64,000 bases of DNA from Henningerozyma blattae CBS 6284. Its lineage: Eukaryota > Ascomycota > Saccharomycetes > Saccharomycetales > Saccharomycetaceae. The stretch spans positions 930,001-994,000 of the forward strand of contig NC_020187.1 of NCBI RefSeq assembly GCF_000315915.1. Reading direction: 5' to 3'. The position numbers and the translations under genes were made by a program. Below are positions 39,222 to 50,009 of this stretch, one piece after another (the stretch's first letter is position 1; the number at the start of each line of letters is the position of its first letter). The notes beneath the pieces were generated by a model. That model searched no databases and was not told the DNA's origin. It was given only the letters and a program-made list of their open reading frames with translations.

Positions 39222-39285
39222 GGGCAGCCCGGCACGGAGTCGGCCCAAGCCGTGCCCGAAGCGGCAAGCGCCGCTGCCCGTTTTT
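39222..39285. other. Nested inverted repeats followed by a T tract
   Basis: An outer 7-bp stem GGGCAGC (39222-39228) / GCTGCCC (39273-39279) encloses GGCACGG (39231-39237) / CCGTGCC (39250-39256). An alternative hairpin, AGCGGC-AAGC-GCCGCT, overlaps the outer 3' arm. TTTTT begins at 39281. It could be a structured RNA or a cruciform; no A or B box is seen. Confidence 0.4.
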
Positions 39286-39598
39286 CTTGCATGCCCCTTG
39301 AATTCGGAGCCCGATCAGGCCGGGCCGTACCTGCCCCTTTCGGCGATGTCATCGGCCCCAATTAGTCAACGGAGTAAATACGACTGAAAGGGGACTGATA
39401 TTTCATAAGGGTAAAAGACCGTGAAAATTAAAGTTTGCATATACAATATACAATATACAATATAATATACAATATGATATACAATACACAGCATACAATA
39501 CACAGCATACAATTCAATATACTTATATCAAAGGTTTATCGAATAGGGTAATTTCGGAAATTTTCAAAAAAGTGCAAAAATATATTGAACCAAAAAAG

Positions 39599-39700
39599 TT
39601 TCAAAAATTTCAAAAATTTCAATATTTTCAATATTTTCAATATTTTCAATATTTTCAATATTTTCAATATTTTCAATATGTTCAATGTGTTCAATATTGT
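39599..39700. repeat. 9-bp minisatellite TTTCAATAT, about 11 units
   Basis: Two TTTCAAAAA units pass into seven near-identical TTTCAATAT units, then decay (GTTCAATGT, GTTCAATAT). Because the period is a multiple of three, it creates false open frames (Gln-Tyr-Phe and Glu-Asn-Ile repeats) on both strands. Confidence 0.92.
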
Positions 39701-40440
39701 CAAAATAAAATGCCAAATTTTCAAAGGTATAGGTATAGCGAGCTAGGTAAGTATACTGCATAGTGAAATATTGAAAATTCCAGTGCCTATGTCTAATCAA
39801 CAGGTAACTTATGCTAATCTACACCTGCTGTGCAGATACCTCTTTGGTTTGTTTGTTTGTTTGTTTCTATCTTGGTTTGTTTGTTTATTACATACCCCCG
39901 AATGTATATGTCCCCCTTGTTCCTAGTAAACTAGTCGAAGCTAACAGCTGCAACTGAAGCTTATACGCTTGTATACACAAACGTATATACAAACAAAAAG
40001 ACCTCAGTCTAGGGACACTGGCAAAACAAACAACAATTACTCTATTTGTTTAATCTGATTACTCCTCTACTCAAGCCCGTACTCCTCTGTTTATCTATTC
40101 CCAATTCTGTGCAAAACCAAAGCTTCTCGGTCTTATTTGCTTTACCCAAAATCCTTTGGCTCACTCAAACTTTCCCTATATATAAACACCTCAAATGTTT
40201 TGGCTCTCAATTGTCCTTCTCCAGTTTGTAATTCGAATCTCTACTCCCAACCCTCACATAACGATAATACTTGTATTATTTTTAAACTATTGTCATACAT
40301 AATACATTATCAATTGATTATTCCTTTATCTTTTTTTTTAAATATATCAATTGACCTGCCTCACTAATACCATTACTGCTACTCCTTCTCTTTCTTTCAC
40401 ACAATAATATAATACAGTTTCAGTTCATAACAAATCTCAC

Positions 40441-43185
40441 ATGTCAGACACCGTTACTGAAGGTTCCTCTCAAGAGGAAAAAACACACGCCCCACCATTG
40501 GGTAGACCAGACGCCGGAATGGATGACGGTGGAGAATCTTCCGATGATGATATCGATGCCTTAATCGAGGAATTGCAATCTCACCACGGTGAAGGTGATG
40601 ACGAGGAAAGTGACGACGGTGGTGCCGCCGCCGCCGGTGAAGCTCGTGTCGTCCCAGAAGAAATGTTACAAACAGATCCAAACACAGGTTTGTCTTCAGA
40701 TGAAGTCGCCCACAGAAGAAAGAAGTATGGGTTGAATCAAATGAATGATGAAAAGGAAAACTTGATTGTCAAATTCGCCATGTATTTCGTCGGTCCTATT
40801 CAATTCGTTATGGAAGCTGCTGCTATCTTGGCTGCCGGTATTGCCGATTGGGTCGATTTCGGTGTTATCTTGGGTCTATTGATGTTAAACGCTGGTGTTG
40901 GTTTCGTACAAGAATTTCAAGCTGGTTCCATTGTCGATGAATTGAAAAAAACTTTAGCCAACTCTGCCACTGTCATTAGAAACAGTCAAGTTGTCGAAAT
41001 CCCTGCTAATGAAGTCGTCCCTGGTGATATCTTGAGATTAGAAGAAGGTGTCATTATCCCTGCCGATGGTCGTTTAATCACTGAAGGTTGTTTCTTACAA
41101 ATCGATCAATCTGCTATTACTGGTGAATCCTTGGCTGCTGATAAACGTTATGGTGATCCAGCTTTCTCCTCTTCCACTGTCAAGAGAGGTGAAGGTTTCA
41201 TGGTCATTACTGCTACTGGTGATAACACTTATGTCGGTAGAGCTGCTGCTTTAGTTAACCAAGCTTCTTCTGGTTCTGGGCATTTTACTGAAGTCTTGAA
41301 TGGTATTGGTATTTTATTGTTGGTCTTGGTCATTGCTGCCTTGTTAGTTGTTTGGACTGCTTGTTTCTACAGATCTTTGAACATCGTTACTATCTTGAGA
41401 TATATGTTGGGTATTACAATTATTGGTGTTCCAGTCGGTTTACCATGTGTCGTCACCACCACCATGGCTGTCGGTGCTGCTTACTTGGCTAAGAAACAAG
41501 CTATTGTTCAAAAATTATCTGCTATTGAATCTTTGGCCGGTGTCGAAATTTTGTGTTCTGATAAGACCGGTACTTTAACCAAGAACAAGTTGACTTTACA
41601 CGAACCATACACTGTCGATGGTGTCACCGCTGATGACTTGATGTTAACTGCTTGTTTGGCTGCCTCCAGAAAGAAGAAAGGTTTGGATGCTATAGATAAG
41701 GCTTTCTTAAAGGCTTTGGCTCAATATCCTGTTGCTAAGAATGCTTTGACTAAATACAAGGTTTTAGAATTCAGACCATTCGACCCTGTCTCCAAGAAGG
41801 TCACTGCTATTGTTGAATCCCCAGAAGGTGAAAGAATCATCTGTGTTAAAGGTGCTCCATTATTCGTCTTAAAGACTGTCGAAGAAGATCACCCAATCCC
41901 AGAAGATATCCATGAAAACTATGAAAACAAAGTCGCTGAATTGGCTTCCAGAGGTTTCAGAGCCTTGGGTGTTGCTAGAAAGAGAGGTGAAGAACATTGG
42001 GAAATCTTGGGTGTTATGCCATGTATGGATCCTCCAAGAGATGATACTGCTGAAACTATTGATGAAGCTAGAAGATTAGGTTTAAGAGTCAAGATGTTAA
42101 CTGGTGATGCTGTCGGTATTGCTAAGGAAACTTGTAGACAATTAGGTTTGGGTGACAACATCTACAACGCTGAAAGATTAGGTTTAGGTGGTGGTGGTTC
42201 CATGCCAGGTTCTGAATTGGCCGATTTCGTTGAAAATGCTGATGGTTTTGCTGAAGTCTTCCCACAACATAAATATAAATGTGTCGAAATTTTACAAAAT
42301 AGAGGTTATTTGGTCGCCATGACCGGTGATGGTGTTAACGATGCTCCTTCCTTAAAGAAAGCTGATACTGGTATTGCTGTCGAAGGTGCTACTGATGCTG
42401 CTAGATCCGCCGCTGATATCGTCTTCATTGCTCCAGGTTTATCCACCATCATTGATGCCTTAAAGACTTCCAGACAAATTTTCCACAGAATGTACGCTTA
42501 CGTTGTTTACCGTATTGCTTTGTCCTTACATTTGGAAATTTTCTTTGCCCTATGGATTGCTATCTTGAACCACTCTTTGGATATTGATTTGATTGTTTTC
42601 ATTGCTATTTTCGCTGATGTTGCTACTTTGGCCATTGCTTACGATAATGCTCCATACTCTCAAACTCCTGTCGAATGGGATTTACCAAGATTATGGGCCA
42701 TGTCTATTATTTTAGGTTGTGTCTTAGCTGGTGGTTCTTGGATTCCATTGACTACTATGTTCAAGAGAAGAGGTGGTATCATTCAAAACTTTGGTTCCAT
42801 TGATGGTGTTATGTTTTTGGAAATTTCTTTGACTGAAAACTGGTTGATTTTCATCACTAGAGCTGTCGGTCCTTTCTGGTCTTCTATTCCATCATGGCAA
42901 TTATCTGGTGCTGTCTTGGCGGTCGATGTCATTGCATTGATGTTCACATTATTCGGCTGGTGGTCTCAAAACTGGACTGATATTGTTACTTGTGTCAAGA
43001 TCGGTGTCTGGTCCATTGGTATCTTCTGTGTTATGGGTGGTTTATACTACATGATGTCTGAATCTCAAGCCTTTGATGACTTTGTCAACTTTAGAAAGAA
43101 GAAGGAACCAGAATCCACTAAATCTGTTGAAGATTTCTTGGCTGCTATGAGAAGAGTTTCTACTCAACACGAAAAGGAAGCTTAA
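40441..43185 (+). CDS. PMA1: Plasma-membrane P-type H+-ATPase Pma1
   Basis: 914 residues (918 in S. cerevisiae), a P3A proton pump. It has the acidic N-terminus ([18 protein letters not shown]) and the actuator motif [12 protein letters not shown]. The phosphorylated Asp374 lies in [12 protein letters not shown], with [21 protein letters not shown] and [12 protein letters not shown] after it. The C-terminal regulatory domain ends [11 protein letters not shown], where Ser/Thr phosphorylation activates the pump in response to glucose. It sets the membrane potential that drives nutrient uptake, including through MEP-type carriers. Codon use is strongly biased to the preferred yeast set (GGT, GCT, TTG, AAG), consistent with very high expression. 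Corresponds to YGL008C. Confidence 0.98.
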   Translation: MSDTVTEGSSQEEKTHAPPLGRPDAGMDDGGESSDDDIDALIEELQSHHGEGDDEESDDGGAAAAGEARVVPEEMLQTDPNTGLSSDEVAHRRKKYGLNQMNDEKENLIVKFAMYFVGPIQFVMEAAAILAAGIADWVDFGVILGLLMLNAGVGFVQEFQAGSIVDELKKTLANSATVIRNSQVVEIPANEVVPGDILRLEEGVIIPADGRLITEGCFLQIDQSAITGESLAADKRYGDPAFSSSTVKRGEGFMVITATGDNTYVGRAAALVNQASSGSGHFTEVLNGIGILLLVLVIAALLVVWTACFYRSLNIVTILRYMLGITIIGVPVGLPCVVTTTMAVGAAYLAKKQAIVQKLSAIESLAGVEILCSDKTGTLTKNKLTLHEPYTVDGVTADDLMLTACLAASRKKKGLDAIDKAFLKALAQYPVAKNALTKYKVLEFRPFDPVSKKVTAIVESPEGERIICVKGAPLFVLKTVEEDHPIPEDIHENYENKVAELASRGFRALGVARKRGEEHWEILGVMPCMDPPRDDTAETIDEARRLGLRVKMLTGDAVGIAKETCRQLGLGDNIYNAERLGLGGGGSMPGSELADFVENADGFAEVFPQHKYKCVEILQNRGYLVAMTGDGVNDAPSLKKADTGIAVEGATDAARSAADIVFIAPGLSTIIDALKTSRQIFHRMYAYVVYRIALSLHLEIFFALWIAILNHSLDIDLIVFIAIFADVATLAIAYDNAPYSQTPVEWDLPRLWAMSIILGCVLAGGSWIPLTTMFKRRGGIIQNFGSIDGVMFLEISLTENWLIFITRAVGPFWSSIPSWQLSGAVLAVDVIALMFTLFGWWSQNWTDIVTCVKIGVWSIGIFCVMGGLYYMMSESQAFDDFVNFRKKKEPESTKSVEDFLAAMRRVSTQHEKEA

Positions 43186-43578
43186 ATCATTCCTCATTTC
43201 ACTCTGATCCTTTAATTTCCTCTTTTCTCATTCATATTCCTTTTTTATTTTTTATCCCCTTTTCCTTCAATTTGTTTTATTCAAACTAATACAATTTAAA
43301 TATAATACAGACATTTTCTCTTCCTTATAACGCTGTTAATATTCAAGTTTGGAGAAACTTCACTCGTTTTAATATTTATGAACCTGAATAGTAATTAAAG
43401 ATACCAATCCAATTAAATTTTTATTATATCTCCTATAAACTACTACTATAAATTCAAGATATAAAAAACAGAATTTAATCACATTCAAACTTTAAAAGCA
43501 TTCAACAGGACACAAACATTCAAAATGGATCTTCAATGGTTTTAATTATTAATTTCATGAATGGTTTGTTGAATTACT

Positions 43579-43612
<34 letters not shown>

Positions 43613-44863
43613 ACACTTTAATTCAACACAACCTTTCATTGTTACTTTTTTTTATCTTTTTGTTTATCCTCTTAATTTTTTTTCTAACTATGCTTATCAA
43701 CAGTTCAAATGTGATTATCGCATTTTTAACAACATCCCTATAAATTCAATTCTTTATTGCACATTTTTAATATTTCTTTGCACACCTTTTTATTTAATGC
43801 CATTTTTTTCTTAATTATACTATTTAATTCTAGTACTATGTACCTAATAACTTTATACGTATATATATTAATAATAATATAATTTACGATATTACAATTC
43901 ATCTATAGATAACCCTAAGTGTAGATTGTAAATTATTAATAATATTATTATTTATTTCTTTTATTTTGTTTGTATTCAATATTACCTTAAGGAGATATAA
44001 AACCTTTATATCACGTGCGAGTTTTACTTTTTCTTATTTTCATGACTAGTAATGATCGGCTTGTGAATACTAACAATTATGCGTTGACCATGCCGATTTT
44101 TCCTCGTGAAAATTTGGGCAAATTGGTTTTTTGTGTTCAACATCTTTTAACTAACAATGATTGATTTATAATAATGAAATAAAATAAGACGTATATACTA
44201 TTAAATTATAGTTAATTAACCAATTTTCTCTAATCATATCATTTAAGATACCATTTTAAAACTTAACTTAAACTGACATCAATTTTTAAAAACAAATCTT
44301 TTGAAAAGGAAAGAAAAAGTATAAATCAAAAAAATAAAAAACAATAAAAAAACACAAACTATAATTGTTAGGAAAGGTAGACTACCATAGCAAACTATTG
44401 AGGTCTATATTATAAATTTAAAAGTATTCAAATTTATTACTTTTATTATTTAATTTCTACTCTTTTCTTTTTTGTTTTAAACTTTTTTTTTCTTCATAGT
44501 GAAAATTCACGGTTGACTTATTGAAAATTTGTTAATTTTCCATTTTGTATATTACTCTTCTTTCTAAAATATTTCATACCTGTACATTATATTGTTTTCT
44601 ATTCCATTTATTCCCATTTTATTTTTAAAATTCTTCTATTGTATTTTAAACAATTCTCTACTTCAACGATTTTTAACTTCATTACATTGCTAGCTTATAT
44701 TTTATCAAAGTACGAGCAATTAAAACTTTCAAAATTATATTGTATATTATTATTATTGAAGTAGATTTTTTTTTTCTTCCGTATTTTAAACAACTTTGTT
44801 TAATACTTTTATTTTTTTTTTCAAAAATAAACCCAAGCTATTTTAAATTGATTCCATTACAGT
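43186..44863. other. Intergenic PMA1 3' flank / PUF4 leader
   Basis: 1.7 kb, strongly AT- and T-rich. It holds a (CA)n microsatellite (43579-43616), a CACGTG-type site (ATCACGTG, 44010-44017) and long pyrimidine runs upstream of PUF4. No gene recognised; a 92-codon frame at 43536 is repeat-driven. Confidence 0.5.
43579..43616. repeat. Dinucleotide repeat (AC)n
   Basis: About 19 AC units with one AA interruption, in the PMA1-PUF4 spacer. Confidence 0.95.
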
Positions 44864-47476
44864 ATGACCAACAATATTAAAAAGCTATCTGAAGATGAAT
44901 CTTTACCTTTAGTTGATCCAGTTGTTACCGAAACCATTAACTCTGCCCTTAATCAGCTACATTTAGATGATTCTGAAGATTCAACACCACCTACCCCAAA
45001 GCAATTAAACGCTCTCAACATGCCATCATCATTGGGTACTCAAGCTGTACCATCAACTGGTACTATTGGTTCTGTGGCTGGACCATTAGGCGAAAATACT
45101 ATGGGAAATGGACCACCTTCGCAAATATTTTCACCACTACCACCTCAACACTTCCAACATCAAATGTTAGGTATGGGTTTTATGCCTTATTCCCAAATGA
45201 TGCATATGCCACCAACTCCAGGTACTTTTTTTCCATCTCCAGATTTTACTGATCCTTCATTAAATATGATTCCAAATTCAAATAATACAGAAAATAATAG
45301 TCCAAACATTTTTGCTAAAATGGATAACAAACTAAGCCCAACGAATTTACCATCCCAATCAGTTTGGCCTCCAACTATAGGGAGCATTCACGAAGATGGA
45401 TTGACGTCAGGTTCTGTCTCATCTATCATTAATGATTCAAATGGAAATAAAAAAGCCCCAGGTGCTGCAACTAATTCTTTTAGAAGACAAACGTTTCATA
45501 CTTTGCCATCTGCTGAATTGATGGGAATTTCTCAGGCTAATGGTCAATCTTCAAATGACCAACTTTCTATTCCAAATCCCTCTACTAGAACACAATCTAT
45601 CTCTTTTGATAAATCTGATAGTACTTTCTTATTCTCTGGAAGTGCTAGTGGAACAACTAATCAAGCTTCTAATGCTCCACCTGATCAATTGGCTCCTAAA
45701 GCAACTACTCTACTGAATGACTCTAAAGATGTTAAGGAAAAAGAAAATTCTGCAGATATTTCAGTGCCAAAAGCATACGCAGCTGCTTATCCATATGGGG
45801 GACCTTTATTACACCCCAATCCAATCTTATCTAATCCCCATGATTCATCTTCAAACCCTCATGGATTCAATGTAACCTCTCAATATCCAGGTGGTTATGG
45901 TTTTAATGGGCCATTCCCAACATTTTCACCAGTTATGGGAGGGCCTCACCCTCCAATTCATGGTCCTACTCCAATATCAGTTTCAAATACTTCACCACTG
46001 ACTGCTTTACCTTCAATTGTTGATGGATCCAATGAAAATAAAAATAAACCTGCTGTAGTGACTTCTACAAATCCTCAATTATTAGATCCAGAGGGAAGAA
46101 TTAGTCCATCTACTGTCCCAGTCTTGAATCCAATGCAAATTGCTAATCCGCAAGGATCATCTCCACCTCCTTGGTTATACCAAGGCCATTCTTTCAGCCC
46201 TATGGTAGGTCATCCTCAAGGTCCTCCTCCCCCGCCACATATGTTGAATCAAAATGGACATCTTTTAAATAGAAATGGAAAATTTTCAATGCATGAAGCT
46301 AATCGTCATAATCCAAAATATCCAGTTCCAACTCATGAAGGGCCAAATGGCACTAAAAATGAAAAATACAGTAACTACACAAATAATAGTAAAAATGGTA
46401 AATATTCTAACAACGGCAAAAACAATTTTAATAATTATCCTCACGGCTATCGTAAAGTTGAAGATAATTCATTTTATGCTGATGCAGAGTTAAGTCAATT
46501 TATTGGTAATATTTATTCAATTTGTACTGATCAATATGGCTGTCGTTTCTTACAAAAACAATTAGATGTTCTTGGTAAAGAAGCTGCTGATATTATTTTT
46601 AATGAAACAAAGGATCACACTGTAGAATTAATGACAGATTCTTTTGGTAATTATTTGATTCAGAAATTGTTGGAAAGAATTACTTTAGAGCAAAGAATAA
46701 TCATTGCAAATATTTCATCACCTCACTTTGTTGAAATTGCTTTAAATCCTCATGGTACAAGAGCATTGCAAAAATTGGTCGAATGCACAGAAACAGACGA
46801 AGAATCCAACATTATTGTTAAGTCATTAACACCATCAATCTTAATGCTAAGTAAAGATTTAAATGGTAATCACGTAGTACAAAAATGTTTACAAAAAATG
46901 CCACCAAAGCATTTCCAATTTATTTTTGATGCAGCATGTAAAGATTTCATTGAGATTGCGACTCATAGGCATGGTTGTTGTGTTTTGCAACGTTGTTTAG
47001 ATCACGGTACTGAGGAACAACGCCATTCCTTATGCAATAAGCTATTAGAAAATATTGATATGCTCACTATGGATCCATTTGGTAATTATGTTGTTCAGTA
47101 TGTTATCACTAAGGAATCTGACGATAACAAATATGATTTCACTTACAAGATTGTCCATCTATTGAAACCAAAGGTTATTGTTTTATCTTTACACAAATTT
47201 GGTTCTAATGTTGTTGAAAAATTATTAAGAACTCCAATTGTTTCTGAGACTGTTATCTTGGAATTGCTAAACAAGGAGAGTAATCAAGAAATCCAAACAT
47301 TATTAAATGATAGTTACGGTAATTATGTTTTACAAACTGCACTGGCTATTTCGTCGAACAAAAATCCATACTTGTATAAAAAATTGTCTGATATTGTTAC
47401 TCCATTACTTGTTGGACCTATTAGAAATACTCCTCACGGTAGAAGGATTTTAAGCAAGCTTCCATCAGGTGAGTAA
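44864..47476 (+). CDS. PUF4: Pumilio-family mRNA-binding protein Puf4
   Basis: 870 residues (888 in S. cerevisiae). Residues 1-535 are low-complexity Pro/Ser/Asn/Gln-rich. From about 540 eight PUF repeats follow, each with an RNA-base-reading helix: DQYGCRFLQKQLD, DSFGNYLIQKLLE, NPHGTRALQKLVE, DLNGNHVVQKCLQ, HRHGCCVLQRCLD, DPFGNYVVQYVIT, HKFGSNVVEKLLR and DSYGNYVLQTALA. In the family, Puf4 binds 3' UTR elements of ribosome-biogenesis mRNAs and recruits Ccr4-Not. It lies next to PDR1, as YGL014W does in S. cerevisiae. Confidence 0.96.
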   Translation: MTNNIKKLSEDESLPLVDPVVTETINSALNQLHLDDSEDSTPPTPKQLNALNMPSSLGTQAVPSTGTIGSVAGPLGENTMGNGPPSQIFSPLPPQHFQHQMLGMGFMPYSQMMHMPPTPGTFFPSPDFTDPSLNMIPNSNNTENNSPNIFAKMDNKLSPTNLPSQSVWPPTIGSIHEDGLTSGSVSSIINDSNGNKKAPGAATNSFRRQTFHTLPSAELMGISQANGQSSNDQLSIPNPSTRTQSISFDKSDSTFLFSGSASGTTNQASNAPPDQLAPKATTLLNDSKDVKEKENSADISVPKAYAAAYPYGGPLLHPNPILSNPHDSSSNPHGFNVTSQYPGGYGFNGPFPTFSPVMGGPHPPIHGPTPISVSNTSPLTALPSIVDGSNENKNKPAVVTSTNPQLLDPEGRISPSTVPVLNPMQIANPQGSSPPPWLYQGHSFSPMVGHPQGPPPPPHMLNQNGHLLNRNGKFSMHEANRHNPKYPVPTHEGPNGTKNEKYSNYTNNSKNGKYSNNGKNNFNNYPHGYRKVEDNSFYADAELSQFIGNIYSICTDQYGCRFLQKQLDVLGKEAADIIFNETKDHTVELMTDSFGNYLIQKLLERITLEQRIIIANISSPHFVEIALNPHGTRALQKLVECTETDEESNIIVKSLTPSILMLSKDLNGNHVVQKCLQKMPPKHFQFIFDAACKDFIEIATHRHGCCVLQRCLDHGTEEQRHSLCNKLLENIDMLTMDPFGNYVVQYVITKESDDNKYDFTYKIVHLLKPKVIVLSLHKFGSNVVEKLLRTPIVSETVILELLNKESNQEIQTLLNDSYGNYVLQTALAISSNKNPYLYKKLSDIVTPLLVGPIRNTPHGRRILSKLPSGE

Positions 47477-50009
47477 TTGGAATTAACTCTTTGAAGCTAT
47501 AGATTAAGGGGAAATTTATTTTTCGAATGTTTACACAGTATATAATTCAGTAGATAACTTATATACTTAATTCAATGTATATTATTTGTAATATAATTCT
47601 AAAAAGAGATTATTTAATTTAAATAAACTTTTACTTAAAACACAATCATTATAATTTATGTAGAATGCTGGAAAGGGAAAGGTGAAGTTTGTTCGATGAA
47701 GATAATTAAACGCAAGTCATTAAATGTTAACGTACTAAGTCTTTATGACCAACTTGCTGAAGCACTATTAAAAATTTCCTTCGACTTTATTTTCACCACT
47801 AAGTATGTGTTATGAGAGTAAATTTTGAAAGTTAAACTCCAATGGAGTTGAGCAGCCTCTAATTTTTTAGGGTTTATCAATGTACCATAATAACCAATAT
47901 TTATATATATGTGGAGATACTCTATTAGAAAGTCTAGATACATTATCCTATGAGTTTATTAGGTGTTTTGGTGACTAAACTTAATAAACAAGAAGGAGAA
48001 ATAACCATGAGACAAGTAAATATATTCTTCATAGTGTTTTTCCAAAACCATTATCTTAAGTAAAAGTGGTTGTCTAATAAATACTTATACATTTTCGAGC
48101 ATATATCGATAAAAAACTTAAAGCATAATTAATATGGGTAGTAGAATTATTTACAATAACACGTAAAACTTTTTTGAAATTAGATTGTTCTTCATGTAAT
48201 AATAAACTTTTAGGTCGTTTTACGAGTAATATATTTCAGAAAAGTTAGAGTGTGATATAGTTACAGGAATTATTTATAGCTTAGTTGATTAATTATGCAA
48301 TAACATAATAACTGAAGAATCTGAAGTTTCTGATAAATGATTAAAATTGTGGCCTGCAGGTACTACAAGGTACTCTTTTGCATACATAATTTAGTGACAG
48401 CATTCATCCATTTTTACACAATAGAGCAAGTTTTCTATTGTACACGGTCTATGGGCCTTTTCTTTCTGAAAGATATTTATTAGTTACGACTCTGGTCGCT
48501 AGATTATTTTTCTTGCTCTTAGACGTTTTTAGTTAAAAAGTCTATACATACATACTTTAAAATTTTTGCCATTTGTTACCTTATTCAAATATATTTTTTA
48601 TAAATTATAATAGTAGAATTTACCACATAATGGTGAAATTTTTCTCAAAGTAAATAAAACATACCTAATCATATAATTTTACCGAATAATATATAAAATA
48701 GCTGGGCTAACTTTACAATATACCAGGTTCTATGAAATGTCTTTTTGACCAGCAGTCGAACTGTTCAAAATATTGTTGCTCATAGTTTAATTCCTAGTTA
48801 AGTAATCTGTTTGAATAATTATCATATTATTATTATAGAAAATCTCCTTGCTTCTTTCGAAAGGGAATATATAATATATACAGGATATACAATGAACAGT
48901 TAAAAACTTTTGGGATATTTTCGTGATAATTTATACTCCAAAAAATGGACAGATTCACCATCAACAAATTGGTGGTCTGATATTAAAATAGAACCTATCA
49001 CATCCTAATACCTCCTTAATATCACCACTTGGGTATTTTTAGTAGTTGAGGCCACGTATGCTTAATGCATGTTGGATTATTTATTATATTAAGTTGTTAT
49101 TAGTTGTTGTATAAAGCCACAATTACGACTAAATTCATGCTTTATTAGCTGTTAACAAACCCACGATTTATGACACATAATGCCACAGCTCTGACACTTT
49201 TTATCTCTAAGGATACATATATATATATTATTCTATAAAATAACAGGTCCTAACTATACGTTGAGAAATCTTGAACATATGAAAATATTATTATCTAATA
49301 TTTTATCTATAAGCCTAAAAATAGCAACTCTTCAACGTTAAGTATTTGTAAATAATAAACTGCTTGTTCGAGCACTTCTTATAAAAAGCTGTACATTAAC
49401 AAATTATGAGATATGAGAAGAGGATATCTAAGAAAAATGTGCGTCAATTCCACATTAGTATATAAAATTATAAATTAAATTTTTATATCTATAGCCCAAT
49501 GTTACATTTCAGGTGTGTAATGGTGTTAACATTTAATACTTTAAACAATTATATAAAAAGTATTTAATACGCTACCTTGAAATGTATCAAATATATGATA
49601 AAATATATATTTGTACATTTAGTGACAATTATTCAATTAATATTGGGCTTACAGCCATATTTTAAAGAAACATAAATTAATGGCCCTAGTACTAGAATAT
49701 ACTTTCCTTTTTTAGAGTAATTTATTTAGAATTGATTTTCAGAATATGCAGAGAATAGCTTTTATAACCAGGGTATTTGAACAAATACACGTTTGATGAA
49801 TGTAAAGTCCCTGTTACCAGTTTAGATGGCTTAGCAGTTATAGTCTAACAAGTAAAAAAAGGAACAGGAGTATAAATAATTCTTTCAGATCATCCCCCTC
49901 TTTGTTTTGATTTAGGGTTTCCACATCCCAATGTATAATCATAAAATAAGAAATTAATCGTGTCTATATATTTTAAAAGTCATTTAGAAATTGCTATATA
50001 TAATAAACT
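47477..50009. other. Gene-free convergent spacer PUF4 / PDR1
   Basis: 2.5 kb of AT-rich DNA between two gene ends, unusually long for a convergent spacer. TGTTG and CAACA strings occur (48774, 48961) but without matching target duplications, and no tRNA, LTR pair or coding frame above 66 codons was recognised. It may hold decayed genes or a relic transposon that I cannot identify by eye. Confidence 0.45.

Larger units (their letters stand above)
38831..40440. promoter_or_regulatory. PMA1 upstream region: GC-rich island and simple repeats
   Basis: 1.6 kb. GC-rich DNA continues from SEN34 to about 39360, with hairpins at 39222-39279. It then changes to AT-rich repeats (39438-39520, 39599-39700), (GTTT)n near 39848-39895 and a pyrimidine-rich leader before PMA1. 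A CACGTG is at 39038-39043. PMA1 is very highly expressed, so strong activator sites are expected, but I could not pick a clear Rap1/Gcr1 pair. Frames across the GC island start at TTG or are low complexity and are not called. Confidence 0.5.

Noticed and set aside
38984..39301. 105-codon plus-strand frame in the GC island
   Set aside because: Begins at TTG, consists largely of a Lys/Ser repeat from the AGCAAA array, and overlaps hairpins; no family resemblance.
39536..39800. Frames of 62-78 codons with Gln-Tyr-Phe or Glu-Asn-Ile repeats on both strands
   Set aside because: Created by the 9-bp minisatellite, whose period keeps any frame open.
48774..48965. TGTTG...CAACA pair in the PUF4-PDR1 spacer
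   Set aside because: Only about 190 bp, no target-site duplication and no similarity to the LTRs at 24-25 kb.
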